From positions 2,395,001-2,459,000 of the forward strand of contig JACSYO010001694.1 of assembly GCA_016806645.1 (NCBI GenBank): a DNA stretch of 64,000 nt, in the 5' to 3' direction. The DNA comes from Ophiodon elongatus. Its lineage: Eukaryota > Chordata > Actinopteri > Perciformes > Hexagrammidae. Of this stretch, positions 1 to 12,415 are shown in pieces. Numbering within the stretch: the stretch's first letter is position 1; every line of letters starts with the position of its first letter. The notes beneath the pieces are model-generated. The model was not told where the DNA came from, ran no database searches, and was given only the letters and a program-made list of their open reading frames with translations. Both the position numbers and the translations under genes were made by a program.

Positions 1-301
1 GTTACTATGTTTACCCCTGGCCTCTTTATAACGTATTTAAGTGTGGTTCTTAAAAAAAGCACACGTGTCCTCCGTAGAACAAGCCACATGCATCAGAATG
101 CTCAGCCTGTTTTTCTTAGAATCTCATTTTGTCAGCCGTTCTGACTGCTCAAAAACTCCCACACAGCCTTTTCTGCCTCTCACTGCCCTGCTGTGAGGCC
201 TTGGACTGCTGTGATGGCACACAACGTGGAAGCCTTACCCTGTTTAAGCAGTGTCCTTGTTAGTATGTGTGGTTTCTCATGTGTGTTTCTTTTCTCCACA
301 G

Positions 302-1992
302 GTCTACGCACAATGAAATGGAAAAGAACAGGTATGTAAAAATGTCCTGTGTGTGTGTTTTTTGTGCATATTTGAGAATTGTTGCTGTTCCTCTGTTACC
401 ATGAAATTGTCTCTAAATTATGGGTTGATTTTACCCGGAATTAGAATTAGCGAGAATACATTATTATTTTCATTTTGGTACTCTGGATAATCAGGCCATG
501 ATTAAATGTTTAAAAGACAAAAGGAAACTGAAAAAGCCAAATGGATATTGAAATTAATATTGGGGTCAACATTTGAATTTGTTCAATACTTTGCTTTATG
601 ATTTAATGACATTCCCATCAGCCCCAGCTGTAGTTTGTGTTGCTAATTAGCAGATGTTAGCATGCTAACATGTGAAACTAAGATGATGAACATGGCAAAC
701 ATTATACCTGCTTAGCGTTATTATAAGCATGTTACATGCCGGATGTTAGCATTTAGCTCAAAACACCGCAGTGTCAAAGTACAGCCTCACAGAGCTGCTA
801 GCATGGCTGTAGACTCCCGCTATGAAGCGCCACATTAATACGTTCACTATAATCTTTTTTGCAAGATAATGCCACAGCTGTAATACCAGGCCGTGAGGGT
901 TGTAATGAGTCAAAACATAAATCAAACTGCTGTTATTTTTCAGGAGTTTCTCAGGGAGACATGTTAGGCCAGAAAACTAATATGTAGTTAATTTAATTAA
1001 ATGATTTGGTCCCCGTCAGTCTCAGTGCTTCCATCCTGCCTGTGCTAGTCGATCCACACCAGCAGCCCAGTGGACAGCCTGAATAATATATGGCACTGAG
1101 GCCTGCGCCTGGGACATAGCCCTCTGTATGTGTGTGCATGAGTGTGTGTGGAGACACCTCAGGCCCAGCAGTGAGTCAAAATTAAGACCACAGCCTGTCG
1201 TATTACACTTGAGAACATTCATAGCCTTTAGCCAGTTTCTCCCACCAGTAGTTTGATGATAGAAAGCCATCATAGGCAGATAGTAAATTACTCATGGCGA
1301 CCCACTGCCAGCAAAGCCAGAGGAGTGCAACGAGACCCATCCCCCTCTCTGGTTATATTGCCTCAGTGAAATCTCCATACACACATTCAAAGTCCTAATT
1401 TGTACAACTCCCCTCCCCTCCCCTCCCTCATGTCGTTGCACACAGAGACGAAGAGCGTGCGCATGTTTACGTCCGCGTAACACGACTCCAGCCACCACCA
1501 CGCATTTTTGCCTGCCTCCCAGCTGGTAATGGGCAGTTACTGTTGGGGGTCAGAGAGCAAGAGTGAGAGCGAGGACAGTGGGGTGATTTACTGCTGACCA
1601 GTCGTGTGCCTTTTTAAAAAGGACACAAGCGCGAAATTCGGGCAGAGGACGCTTCTGGCCTTCGGCTGCACCCACAAGCCTGTAGCTCCACATACACCTC
1701 ATCTAATGACCCACTGCACTGAAGCCACACTGAACCAGAATAACCTGTTGGTGAATTGGCGTTGTGTGTTACAGCCACGCCTGTTTGTCTATCACTCAGA
1801 CATTATGTGACCTGTGCTTTTTCCTGAGTCTGCTGCTCGGCAGGGTTGTTTAACGAACATTAGCTCGCCCTGCTGATTATGTTAGAATAACAACGCCGAG
1901 GGCATCTCGATGTTATGTAAAGGCAGTCCTCGTGCCCTTTGGACTGAGTCAGCTGAGAAACAGGCACTTGGTTTCAGCAGCTGAACATTGGA

Positions 1993-2079
<87 letters not shown>

Positions 2080-2940
2080 TTTAAAATGGCAAGGGGCAAC
2101 GATGGACTGGAGCACTGGGCGTTTTTCAACGGGCTGCTTGACAACTGGGGCCGCTGTAACACAAAATATACATATTTTAGAAAACAAAGTCAACGTCCGC
2201 TTGAATAAAAGTAAAAATTGCTGTGTGCTACCAGCCAATTACTTTTGATTCAGTTCATTCTAAAGCTTTAGTCATAGCTTTGTGTAGCACCACAGCATGC
2301 ACAAAGGTGTTCACGCTCAACACGTTGGTAGTTTTTCTCCGAGACGCCAGATGGGCGTACAAAAGAAAATCTATGAAAAATCAAGAAGACAATGAGTGTA
2401 ACTGGCAAAAAACCATAAACTCATATCTCATATTTATGGACTACTTTGTCACCTTTATACAAGCCCTGTAAAGAAAGGAGTCAAGTATTGAATGCATTTA
2501 TATAGAAACAAAGGTAAAAAAAAATAAAAATCAAAGAATTTCAACAATTTCTGATAGAGGTTTGATCTGTGAACTATTTCATTGACAGTCACATCTGTTA
2601 CTCACCGCAGGCCGCAATTGCATCATTTTCTGGGGCACGGACCGTGCGCCTGCTTCACTACGGCGAGTATAAACTAAGCCTAATGATACCTTGGCCTCGC
2701 CCCTTTCACATCTCTGTTAAATGGTGACATTCAGAGAAATCATAATGAAAGTCAATCCTCTCAGCCTAGTGAGTCTCACAGCAGCAGAGAGGTGAGAGCA
2801 GAGAGAGCAGCCAATTAAGCTACCTGAGCGTAGAGAGTGAGTGAGTGAGTGTGAGTGTGAGTGAGTGTGTGAGAGAGAGTGTGTGAGTGTGTGTGTGTGA
2901 GTGAGTGAGTGTGAGTGTGAGTGAGTGTGTGAGAGAGAGT

Positions 2941-2987
<47 letters not shown>

Positions 2988-5900
2988 TGTTCCGAGCTTT
3001 GCTTTGTTGACATAGCCGGGCCGGCCATGTGAGCGTGCCCCACTGGTTCGCTCACAGCCGTTGCTCTGCAATGCTCTTTAAAAAGAGGTTACAGTTTATA
3101 ACGGCGGCAGCGTAGCGCCCACCTTTCTGCTCCCCCATCAGGTAAACACTGTTAGCTCCGTCTGCGCTGTTAGCACCGTTGGCTATGGCTGTCGGCATGT
3201 TGCCATCGAAATGCTACCAATCTCGAGTGTTGCACCTTTAACAGATTAAGAGATGATCCACCAATTTAAACCACTTTCTTGTTCAAGGTTTTAATGTAGG
3301 AACTAAACCTTTATTTATTGAAAATGCTTATGTCCAATTATTGTTTACATTAAGTGTAGCATGGGTTGTGTGGGTGGGCCGGTTTTAATCTAAAAGTCCT
3401 GGGCCGTTTTTCATTCCCAGTCCGTTGCTGGTAAAGGATGAGAATATATTTGAGTGTGTCCACTGCTCACGGTGAAATCAGTCTCACCCTCATTCCATGT
3501 GTCCGATTTTGAACGAACTATTTCCGGCTGTGACGCTCACATCAGGAGGACTTGCAGAAGACAATAAATGAACAGCTCGTTCAGCCAGCCCTCGGCTGCT
3601 AAAAAAACATTTTTACACTCGCTCTCAGGAAGAATCTGACGTACACCCGCCCACTCGCTCAGGCACACACAGGCATACAGACACGTACTCACTCTGCCGA
3701 TCCCGGAGCTGGATGTGTGTGTTGTGTAACAGCGGGTCAAGTGGTCGCAAACACCCACCAGACCGTAGCAACTGCCAAGGCTGCCAGCTTAGAGCGGCTG
3801 TGAACAGTGTTATAGGACAGCTGACATTAATGAAGGGTTCAGATCTGAAAATATGTCACAGTCAGTCTTTGGATTTCACCACATTTCTGACTGATTCTTG
3901 TCGAGTGAGGATTCACACTGTTCCTCAGAAATCCTAGCATCATTATGTCATAATGTTGCAATGCTGAAGAAGCAAACAGGAGAGTCTCATGACTTCTACT
4001 TGTGCAAACCATTTAGTCACTACCGCTTATACGAATGAGTAACTGTAGCGTCAAAAAGCCAAAACACATGCTCGTAGAGAAAATACAAATCCTTTATTGA
4101 CATTTGACTGATATTTATTTTCTATATCTATCAATCCCGAAGTTGCATTAATAATGTCTTATAATGGGCAGAGAACTTGAATACTTCTTTGCTACAGCCC
4201 ACAATGTGTCAAATTCAAATATTGAACTGTCAAACATCTAACGAATGCTTGCTCAGATACACACTTCACTTCAGACTCTTAATGTTTTAGAGGTTTGGCT
4301 TCTATTTTACAGCAAGCTCTTTAGTATAACAAGAATCTCCAGCCATGCTAGCAGTCCTTGAGGTTATACTGAGGCACTTGGTGCTTTGAGCTAAATGCTA
4401 GCATCAGCATGCTAACATGCTCACAATGGCGGCGTTCACCAACTTAGTTTTGAACACCAGCATGTTATTATTTTTCTGATTAGCATTAAACTCAAAGTAC
4501 AGCAGGGGCTGATGATGCAATGTCAATGCAGGAATTTTGTCATGGACCAAAGTATTGGACAAACTGAAATTTGGACCCAATGATGGTACTTTAGTGAAAA
4601 GTTAAGGACTATGAATGCCTGTACCAAATGGCATTGCAATTCATCCAAAAGTCATCAAGACATGTCACTCAAAACCACTCGTCACCCTGGTGGTGCTACA
4701 GAAAAGTCAGGGGATTACCAACGGCAGTAGGATTTATCATCTCAAGGCCAAAAACAAACTCGGGTTTGAAGGCTCAACAAATCACATGCTTGTGTGTAAC
4801 GGACATGAAAATAAGAGCTAATCTTGTTTGACAGTTTCTCTCTTTGTTTCTTCTCTTTTGTCTTCAGGCGGGCAAATCTAAGGCTTTGTTTAGAGCGCTT
4901 GAAATCCCTCGTTCCATTAGGACCAGATGCTAACCGGCACACCACCCTCAGCCTGCTGATGAAGGCCAAAGATCATATCAAGGTGCGTGTGTTTGGTTCC
5001 CACATAATGAATGCAAAGAGGCAAAGCCAGTTTACCTATGTAGCACATTTCAATGCTACTCAAGTTGCTTTACATGATGACGTTTAAAAAAGACACAGGT
5101 AAGATAAATAATATGGCATAAAACCTTTTTTGTGCAAATCGAACAATTTAAATTAAAATGTAATCATCAACATTAAAGTCTTAAGTTTAAAAGTAGTTTC
5201 AGTTGGTGCAAATCTGAGATTATATATAGTAACTAAATGCACCGTCACCATGTTTTGTTTATTTCTGACTGTGGGAATAGTTCATATATAAGGGATTCAT
5301 ATGGAAGATGATTGTCAGAAATGTATTAAGACTTTGAGCCATTAAATGATTTGTAGACAAGATTGACATGTTTTTTTGAGTCAAGAGGAGCCTCCACTTT
5401 TATTCTTTTGTCTTTAGCACCAAATACAATTATCTCAGTTTTGCCATTATTTCATAGAACATTCTGGTTCATTCAACCGTTTAGTTGGTCAATGCATTGA
5501 TGCAGCAAGTCTATTAGAGCACTATCAGTCGGGGAACATGGAGAATTATGATAACAGTGTTGTTGTTTTGCATGATTCTGCCTAACAAGGAACATGTAGA
5601 GGTTAAAAAGCAGCGGTCCGAGGATGGAGCCTTGGGGAACTCCACACGTCGTGCATGATCGCTCAAATGCTGTCTTGTAGATGGGATTTGAACCAATCTA
5701 GGACCCTGCCAGACAGGCCAGCCTAATGTATCACACTGTCAGGCAATGTTGCATGCTCGACTGTCTCCAACGCAGCAATGAACTTGCAGTCTCAGTGCTG
5801 TGGCAGGGTCGAAATCCAAACTGGTTGTCATCAAGACAAGACATGGGGCCAATTTGTTGAGCGCTGTGGTGGGTTTGTGTGTTATCTTTGTGTGTTTGAG

Positions 5901-7168
5901 TGACTGAAATGTCTTGGATAAGCCACTGAGGGAACACACACACACACACACACACACACGCTCAGACACACACAGACACAGAGCAACGTGTTTGACATTT
6001 TCTCCATGTGTTTTTTCTCTTCCCACCCTGCAGAGGTTGGAGGAGAGCGATAGGAAAGCTCAGCATACTGTGGAGCAGCTACAGCGGGAGCGGAGACACC
6101 TGAGGAGGCGCCTGGAGCAGCTCGGGGTGGAGAGGACCCGCATGGACAGTACCGGCTCCACTGTGTCCGACAAGTTCGACTCTGACCAAGGTGCACAGAC
6201 AGAATACACTCACTGCTCTCCGTGAAATGGTTCATGTATCGGGTGAATCCAGATGAGAGCAAGACAACAATAAACACTCCCGTAAACAACACAGAGCCGC
6301 GTATCATAACATGATGTCAAAGTTTGGTTCGAAGCTCAAAAAACCGAGTCATTCTTGTGGCTAACCGCTGCCCTCCCTTAAATTAAATTATGCAAAATAC
6401 AGCTGAATACTGTGATCTTATAGTACTGTGGCCTCTCTAGTCAAAGCCAATGTTTTACAAATGCAATCAACAAACTTGCTGTTAAAACGATTTAAATTAC
6501 AAATGTTATTATGAGGGTTTGAGAGATGATTAATAAATCAGGCTATGATCCCTTCATCACAAGTATGTGTCTTTTAGGACTTTAAGTCTGCTTGGATCTA
6601 ACTAATCTGAATCTAAATCACTTAACAAAGTGATCAACTGTAGTCTACAATATGGCCGTCAAAGTTATGTATGTATGAACAATGGAAGTTCGAATAAGGT
6701 ATTGTCATTTTCCCTCAACTATTTCAAACACGGGGAGCAAAGCAAAACACAGTGTCTTTACTAACAGGGATGGGCTGTAGGCGCATACAGTATCATGAAC
6801 ACATACAGTACATGCAGATTTAAATCATGCAGTTAGCTTCGGCCTACTGTTGCTGCCTCTACAGGGTTCTTAGTGTTTGCAGTGCACCAGTACAGCTGCT
6901 AGAACAAACAATGAATATTCAATTATCTTTCAGACCTGTTACAATGTTTGCGGTTCCTTTTGCTCCAACAGAGGACCTGGATGTGGACGTGGAGGGGACG
7001 GACTACCTGCTGGGTGACCTGGAGTGGAGCACCAGCAGTGTGAGCGACTCGGGGGACGAGCGAGGCAGCCTGCGCAGCAGCTGCAGCGACGAGGGCTACT
7101 CCAGCGCCAGCCTGCTGCTGCTGCAGGACTCTCAGGAGAGGGCCAAGCAGTTAGGCTGCAGCCTATAG
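302..7168 (+). CDS. mxd1: Max dimerization protein 1 (MAD1), 3' exons; 5' end outside window
   Basis: Four exons are visible: 302-331, 4868-4982, 6034-6190 and 6972-7168 (TAG stop). They join in phase to about 166 residues. The 30-bp exon encodes the start of the basic region (STHNEMEKNR); the next gives helix-loop-helix residues (RANLRLCLERLKSLVPLGP, then RHTTLSLLMKAK). The third gives the leucine zipper and a Ser/Asp-rich linker, and the last the acidic C-terminus (DVDVEGTDYL, SDEGYSSAS). From family knowledge, MXD proteins pair with MAX at E-boxes and recruit SIN3-HDAC through an N-terminal SID, opposing MYC. The SID exons must lie upstream of base 1. The C-terminal GTDYLLGDLEWS and DERGS segments match MXD1 better than MXI1, MXD3 or MXD4. 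All splice sites are GT-AG. A decayed LINE fragment lies just upstream of the zipper exon. Confidence 0.93.
640..830 (+). repeat. Interspersed repeat, partial copy A
   Basis: The segment contains GTTAGCATGCTAACATG, a 'tagcatttagctcaaa' block and a 'cagcctcacagagctgctag' block. The same blocks recur in reverse orientation at about 4320-4500. I recognise the pattern as an abundant percomorph repeat, but assign no family name. It looks truncated compared with copy B. Confidence 0.6.
1997..2076. repeat. (GT)40 microsatellite
   Basis: An uninterrupted GT dinucleotide run of 80 bp in an mxd1 intron. It creates spurious Cys-Val and His-Thr open frames on both strands. Confidence 0.98.
2838..2988. 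repeat. GT/GA-rich low-complexity block with a 60-bp tandem duplication
   Basis: Bases 2841-2880 and 2901-2940 are identical at a period of exactly 60 bp (gtgagtgagt... gagagagagt). A pure GT run follows to about 2988. Confidence 0.9.
2990..3245 (+). repeat. Dispersed GC-rich repeat, copy 1
   Basis: The segment shares ordered blocks with 52960-53240: ttgttgacata, ccggccggc, gtgagcgtgccccactggtt, aaacactgttagctc, gttagcaccgtt and atttatcacc-like ends. The order and orientation are the same in both. There is no coding potential. The family is unnamed by me. Confidence 0.75.
4320..4760 (-). repeat. Interspersed repeat, longer copy B
   Basis: The left part is the reverse of the blocks at 640-830 (ccatgctagcag, gagctaaatgctagcat, catgctaacatg). 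The right part carries the 'tggtggtgctacagaaaagtc' and 'aggggattaccaa' blocks that I associate with a very common percomorph non-autonomous element. It ends about 100 bp before an mxd1 exon. Confidence 0.65.
5330..5880 (-). mobile_element. Decayed LINE reverse-transcriptase fragment
   Basis: Read on the minus strand across frameshifts, the segment encodes reverse-transcriptase motifs in the expected order. These are FGFRPCHSTETA near 5800, then GLSGRVLDWFKSHLQ near 5700, then GVPQGSILGPLLFNLYM near 5640-5600, and finally KTEIIVFGAKDK near 5420. The catalytic YxDD box is not visible, and the stretch between FRP.HSTETA and DWF is shortened. It is therefore a non-functional fossil. The motif wording fits L2/CR1-like LINEs of fish. 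It sits in the mxd1 intron ending at 6033. Confidence 0.8.
5934..5959. repeat. (CA)n microsatellite
   Basis: A short CA run about 75 bp upstream of the mxd1 zipper-exon acceptor. Confidence 0.95.
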
Positions 7169-9519
7169 ACGGCACTGGTCACTGACCCAACTCCTGCTCC
7201 TTCCCCTCAGCCAACGTCCCTCCTCCCCCCAGATCGCCTCACCACTCCCTAATCTCGCTCAGACCTCACCATCTCCCCTCTCTCCCCTACTCTCTCCATA
7301 CATACCACGACTGACCAAGTCTGAGGCCTCTAGTCCAGCCGGGCCTCTGCGGACTTTCTGTTCCCACAACGATTTCCATCCAGACTTCAGCACCTCCAAG
7401 ACACCCGCCCACAATCCAGCCCATTGTCAGCGGTCAGTCTTTAGGGTGTCACCCAATCTGCTCGGCACCAATCAAACGAGTGGGATTTTAAAGACACTCC
7501 ACCCTTCCGTCTCTCCGTCCATTCATCAGAAACACAACTTTCAGCCAGAGAATGTTACCACACAATATCCCACTGCCTCTTTTTCTATGCCTCAAGAGCC
7601 ATGGGAAGCACTTATGAGATTTCACCCCAACTTCACGCATACTTAGACCCACGTGCACCCCTCCATCACTCCAGCGAGACAGAGTCCTCCCAAAGGTGTG
7701 ACACTGACATGATGTGGGGCTTTTTTTCTACCCCGCTCACCAGTCAACCATCTGTGCATGGTACTTTGCACTTACAATTGCTTTTGTAAACAAAACTGTT
7801 CTCTTTTTTTTTTTTTTGCTGTCTCTGAAAAACTTAAAGCCCCCCCCCACTCCCGTCCCACTACAGATGTTGCAGTAAGTGAGTGTTTGAAAAACATGCT
7901 AGTCGTCCCCTGTGCTGTAGGGACACTGAAGTATAACGATGTGTGGTGTTAGACTGTTTGGGCCGACAGCAATACGTCCCTTAGTACCCAGCCGTTGGCA
8001 GGCTGGTAACTACCCTGTAATTCTCTGTCCACACCTGCTGTTCAGAGGTAAAAAAAGTAACACAAAAACAAAACAAAAAGATTTGTGCAGTATGAGATTG
8101 CGACGGGGCCGGGGGATAATGGATGGTTCTCGGGGTGGGTTTGATGTTTTCTGCCTCTCTCTGATGACTGTGGCGTTTTTACAGCATCCTTTTGTCATAA
8201 ATGTGTGTATGTCACGTCTGAGCCTGGCGACGACAGAGGTCACGAGCAGGTTTGGAAACTTTTTAACCCCAGCCTTCAGGCTGAACGTTGGTATATATCT
8301 TGGCAGGTGCTGAGACATTTTTGTGCACTACTTCATCACTGCCCCGTTCACCAGGTATTAATAGGAAGGGAAGAGCCTATCTACTGAGAGCAGTCGAGAG
8401 ACTGGAGCACATTCCATTATTAAAAGAGAGGACAGGCAGGTAAGATTGAGAGCATTATTTTTTTGCAAGGAGAGGTTCCTGCCAATAATTTATGAAGAGA
8501 GAGTTCAGTTTGAGACGAGCCGAGTCGGCCTGAAAAAGATCAACAGGCTTTGACTTTTCCGTGAGAACACGCATGTGTCCACACATGAAAAGCACTAAAA
8601 TTAAAAAAAGAATTTCCCTCCTTTGCCTTGCCTATATAGCTATTTATTGTTTCTGCAAAAATGTTAATGTAAATAGTTTACAGAAAGATCTCTATGTCTA
8701 TCAACAAATGTATTTATTAGATATACTAAATATATAGATGAATATATAGAAATATATTTAATTAGTCATAGCTTATGGTCTTCTTGTGAGGTTTATTGAG
8801 AGTTTATAATGTGTAGTTTGTTTGCACAGCCTAGTCAACCCATAGAGTATTTATAAATGTCTCTTGTGCCTCGAGGCTTTTTGTGTCGAAAATGAAATGT
8901 TTTCTCTGTGGTTGATCATAATTTTTTTTTTGCTGTTTTCAAAGCTATCTTGCCCTTAAGTATGGGAATAAAAGGACAAAAAAAAAAAACTGAATAATTT
9001 ATAAAAATTTGAATTAAAAAGTATAAAAATGAGAGGAGCTGGTGGCCGGGTTGAGCGGTGGTGATGATTCCTCTGGCAAAGCTGTGTTGCCTGTTCGCAC
9101 ATCTCCGTGCCTCGGAACCTCTACCAAAATGGCTGCTCCGCCTCGTAAGAATTTAGTGTTTTGTTTGGTTCAAAATCATCACAGGCAGGGAGAGGATTGC
9201 AGCTTTTCGAATGTAGATGTCCTCAACCCTGCAGTGTGGCAGCACAGTGCCAATGGAATGTCCCTGCTCCTGCTTTCCACCACTTGCAAATCTCAGTTAA
9301 AGCATGAAGATGAATCAGAAAAAAAAATAGATCTAGGAATGTTTAGTGTTTGATTGTGGAATGCTGCTTTTTTTGTTTTTGTTTTTTTGGTCAAATTGAG
9401 ACTTTTTCGAAACGGAGAGGTGCTGTGTAGCCACATTAAACCTTTTATAAGGGGGACGGACTAAAGGGGACATGTAATGAAAATAAGGTGCGAGTGGGCT
9501 GTTGTGTTCACAGAAATAC

Positions 9520-9585
9520 CATCTGTGTGTGTGTGTGCGTGTGTGTGCGTGCGTGCGAGTGTGTGTGCGTGTGTGTGCATGTGTC
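9520..9585. repeat. Imperfect (GT/GC)n low-complexity tract
   Basis: Alternating purine-pyrimidine sequence (tgtgtgcgtgcgtgc) of about 65 bp within the probable mxd1 3' UTR. Confidence 0.9.
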
Positions 9586-9828
9586 TTTCGTCACTGTCTT
9601 CAGAGAGAATTTTTTGGGGTGGGTGGTTTTAAAAAAGAAAAAATTGTCGGGCTAAATTTCTGTTCTGGTTCTTTGTTCATTTGTTTACTAGTTAAATGCA
9701 ACAACAACAAAAAAAGTCCACTTTACAAAGACTTCATGTATTAACCTTTAAGCATTAATGTCTGTCTATGGGAGTCTACTGTTTTCTCCTATTTTCCATC
9801 CATGGCCTGTTTGTCTGTCTTCCACCAA

Positions 9829-9830
<2 letters not shown>

Positions 9831-9860
<30 letters not shown>
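9831..9860. repeat. (TG)15 microsatellite
   Basis: Pure TG run, 30 bp. Confidence 0.97.
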
Positions 9861-9862
<2 letters not shown>

Positions 9863-10299
9863 TGTGACTCCCACATGCTGCGTGGGCATCCACGGTGCAG
9901 GCGAGGCAGGTATGCGTGGTGGGGCAGTGTATGCGTCAACGATCACCTGCGTACTGTTGCTCTTCACCTCCACCCTTCCTCCCCTCTAAAACAAACCCTG
10001 GTGCTCTCAGCGTCTGCCTTAAAGAAGCAGGTGTGGAATCTCTCAAAGAACAAGACTACAGTCAGACCAGTTGTTTAAGCTACAGGTTTCAGCTTCAGGG
10101 GGAACATGTGTTCATGTGTATATTTGATTTTTGCACATTTTGTCCCTGCATACAAAGTGGCTGATGATGCCTTAAAAACAGACACGACCTAACAGAAGTA
10201 TATGATATGTATGAGTATATATGATATATCGACATGTATCACAAGGGCCATTCCTTTTCATTGTGACCGTCACAGGCGTGGTGCTTTCATGCGTTACAC

Positions 10300-10302
<3 letters not shown>

Positions 10303-10371
<69 letters not shown>
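10303..10371. repeat. (AC)34 microsatellite
   Basis: Pure AC run of about 69 bp, shortly before the distal AATAAA at 10606. Confidence 0.97.
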
Positions 10372-11904
10372 GCGTCATAGCTCCATGAACATCGTCGTCG
10401 CCTGCCGCCTTTCTCCTCAGAAAGGTCAAATGTATGTTTATTGAACAATAACTTAAAGGAGGGAGTTTTGTGCACTTAGTTTTTAAGAATTGGATAATTT
10501 GGACACTGTCGTCTAAAGAAATCACTTCAAATGTGGAGGAAAAAAAAAATACTTTTGAAAATGAATCGTGGAGCAGCAATTTGTATTTGCCATTGATATT
10601 AAAGGAATAAAACATTTGAAACCCTTGTTTACCTACCTATCACCTCGTCAGTGTCTTAATTTGTGGTTCAAGTCACAAAAGCCTGCGAGGCAATTGTATT
10701 CTGGGAGCAAATGAAGGTTTTAATCCGGGAACCCAACACACCAGATTCGCATACAATGAATAATCTTCATGAAGAGGTTGAATAGACGGTAATAAGGAGG
10801 TTTTTGCACAGCAGATGAAAGACAGCCTCCGCGGGGAGCTTGATCCTCGCCAGCCATCCAGTGTTGTTCAGAGTAATCTGCTGGCCAAATCCCAGGTTTG
10901 TATGATCACAGCCATCTGACTGCTGCTCAATAACCAACACACAGCCGGAAGAAGAGAGGAAAGAAGGGGGATGAGCATCTTGAGGAGCATCTCGCATCCC
11001 TTCTAGAGCTGTCTGGCTGCTGGGGGAGGGGAGCCATAGGAAGAGGCTTTTATTCTCCCATCGTGGGGAGTCCTCGTTCATTGTTGGCTCCAATACCATT
11101 TAAATACATTGTAGTACATTACGAGCAAAAGGACTTGTAATTTCATGTTGTTATTTCAGTCATTGTTGAACAGTATTATAGTCAAGTGTCGTATCGGATG
11201 TATCGACCGTGTTCCAGAATTTCATCTTTACTCTGAACGGTTCATAAATTAGCACGCTAACAGTAGATTATTCAGTTATTTCAGTTAGTTTAGCAACTAT
11301 GCTCTGTGTTTTTTAATAACTATGTTAAAATAATGACCTCAAAGATGTTCATTCAAATCTGTTAACGCGCAACCTTTTAGTACGCATAAATAGATGAGCA
11401 GAAATACCAAATGCCTGTAATTATTTGTATTAATATAATACAAACACTCAGTTATCTGTTAGGATGTTCCATATCGGTACTCAACTAAACCTTCTGGCAA
11501 GAACAAATCTATCCAATAATGATGCATCCTATAATATTAACCATTGTTGAGAGCAGAGCGGTTTGTCTCGGCTGTAACCCTGGAGACGGAGCAGTGTTGA
11601 GGTCAAGACAGTGAGTCTGTTATGTGGGGAGGGAGGTACAGACGGGTCTATGTGGTGAGGGAGGTACAGACGGGTCAGGGCTGTCAAGGAAAGGCTTGAG
11701 AGAGGCTCGGCTCAGTGAAGTGGACTGGACGGTCTCCATGTGCTCGACTGTGGTAGTGCGCACATTCTGTACCATTTCCATTCCATTGTTGAGATGTTGT
11801 TGGGATGACGTGATGTCCTTTCCTGCAAACTCAAAAACACTGTGAATCATTTTACAAAGGAGTTAACACAGTCTATCTATGCTATCCATCCATCCATCAA
11901 TTCA

Positions 11905-12235
11905 ATTCAATTCAATTTCAATTCAATATATTTTGTACAGCCCAAAATCACAAATTACAAATTTGCCTCAGAGGGCTTTACAATCTGTACACATACGACA
12001 TCCTCTGTCCTGGGACCTCTCATCAGTTCAGGAACCCCCCCCCCCACCCCAAAAAAAAAAATTTAACGGGGAGAAAAAAGGGAAGAAACCTGAGGGAGAT
12101 CAATAGAGGAGGATCCTCTATCAGGATGGACAGAAGTACAACAGATGTCATGTGTACAGAATGAACAACATAACAGAGTTACAACACATTCAATGAATAT
12201 GACAGAAATGATTCATGTAATGAGAGCATAGTAGA
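11905..12235 (+). mobile_element. Teleost interspersed repeat (SINE/LINE-tail-like)
   Basis: It begins with an (ATTCA)n-like run and continues with blocks I know from many percomorph genomes: cagcccaaaatcacaaatta, gagggctttacaatctgta, gaggatcctctatcaggatg and cagaatgaacaacataacag. An internal C8/A9 homopolymer occurs near 12040-12060. No protein is coded. The class is inferred from recurrence, not from a database search. Confidence 0.65.
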
Positions 12236-12299
12236 ATAGTAATGATAATAGAAGTATTAATGGTATTGTCCATACTAATTCCAATGCAACTAGAAATGG

Positions 12300-12415
12300 A
12301 TCCATCCATCCATCCATCCATCCATCCATCTATCCATCTATCTATCCATCCATCTATCTATCCATCCATCTATCTATCCATCCATCTATCTATCTATCTA
12401 TTTATCTATCTCAGT
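12300..12415. repeat. (ATCC/ATCT)n tetranucleotide microsatellite
   Basis: Interleaved atcc and atct units of about 115 bp directly downstream of the interspersed repeat, as often seen at retroposon tails. Confidence 0.95.

Larger units (their letters stand above)
332..4867. other. mxd1 intron (4.5 kb) with repeats and no recognised gene
   Basis: This intron lies between the 30-bp basic-region exon and the HLH exon. It holds two inverted copies of one interspersed repeat (about 640-830 and 4320-4760), a (GT)40 tract, a GT/GA-rich tandem block and a dispersed GC-rich repeat at about 2990-3245. The open frames here are repeat-driven or lack recognisable protein features. Confidence 0.7.
7169..10611 (+). 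other. mxd1 3' UTR (probable) with two candidate poly(A) signals
   Basis: Downstream of the TAG there is no new gene up to 10.6 kb. AATAAA occurs at 8967-8972, preceded by an AT-rich tract with TATTTATT and TTGTTT-type elements typical of UTRs, and again at 10606-10611. I infer a long 3' UTR using one or both signals; mammalian MXD1 also has a long 3' UTR. Microsatellites interrupt it. Confidence 0.5.

Noticed and set aside
1882..2248. His-Thr and Cys-Val open frames over the (GT)40 tract
   Set aside because: Pure microsatellite translation on both strands, without other protein features.
5680..5700. tRNA B-box-like 'ggttcaaatccc' on the minus strand
   Set aside because: It falls inside the LINE reverse-transcriptase DWFKSHLQ codons, and no A-box or cloverleaf surrounds it.
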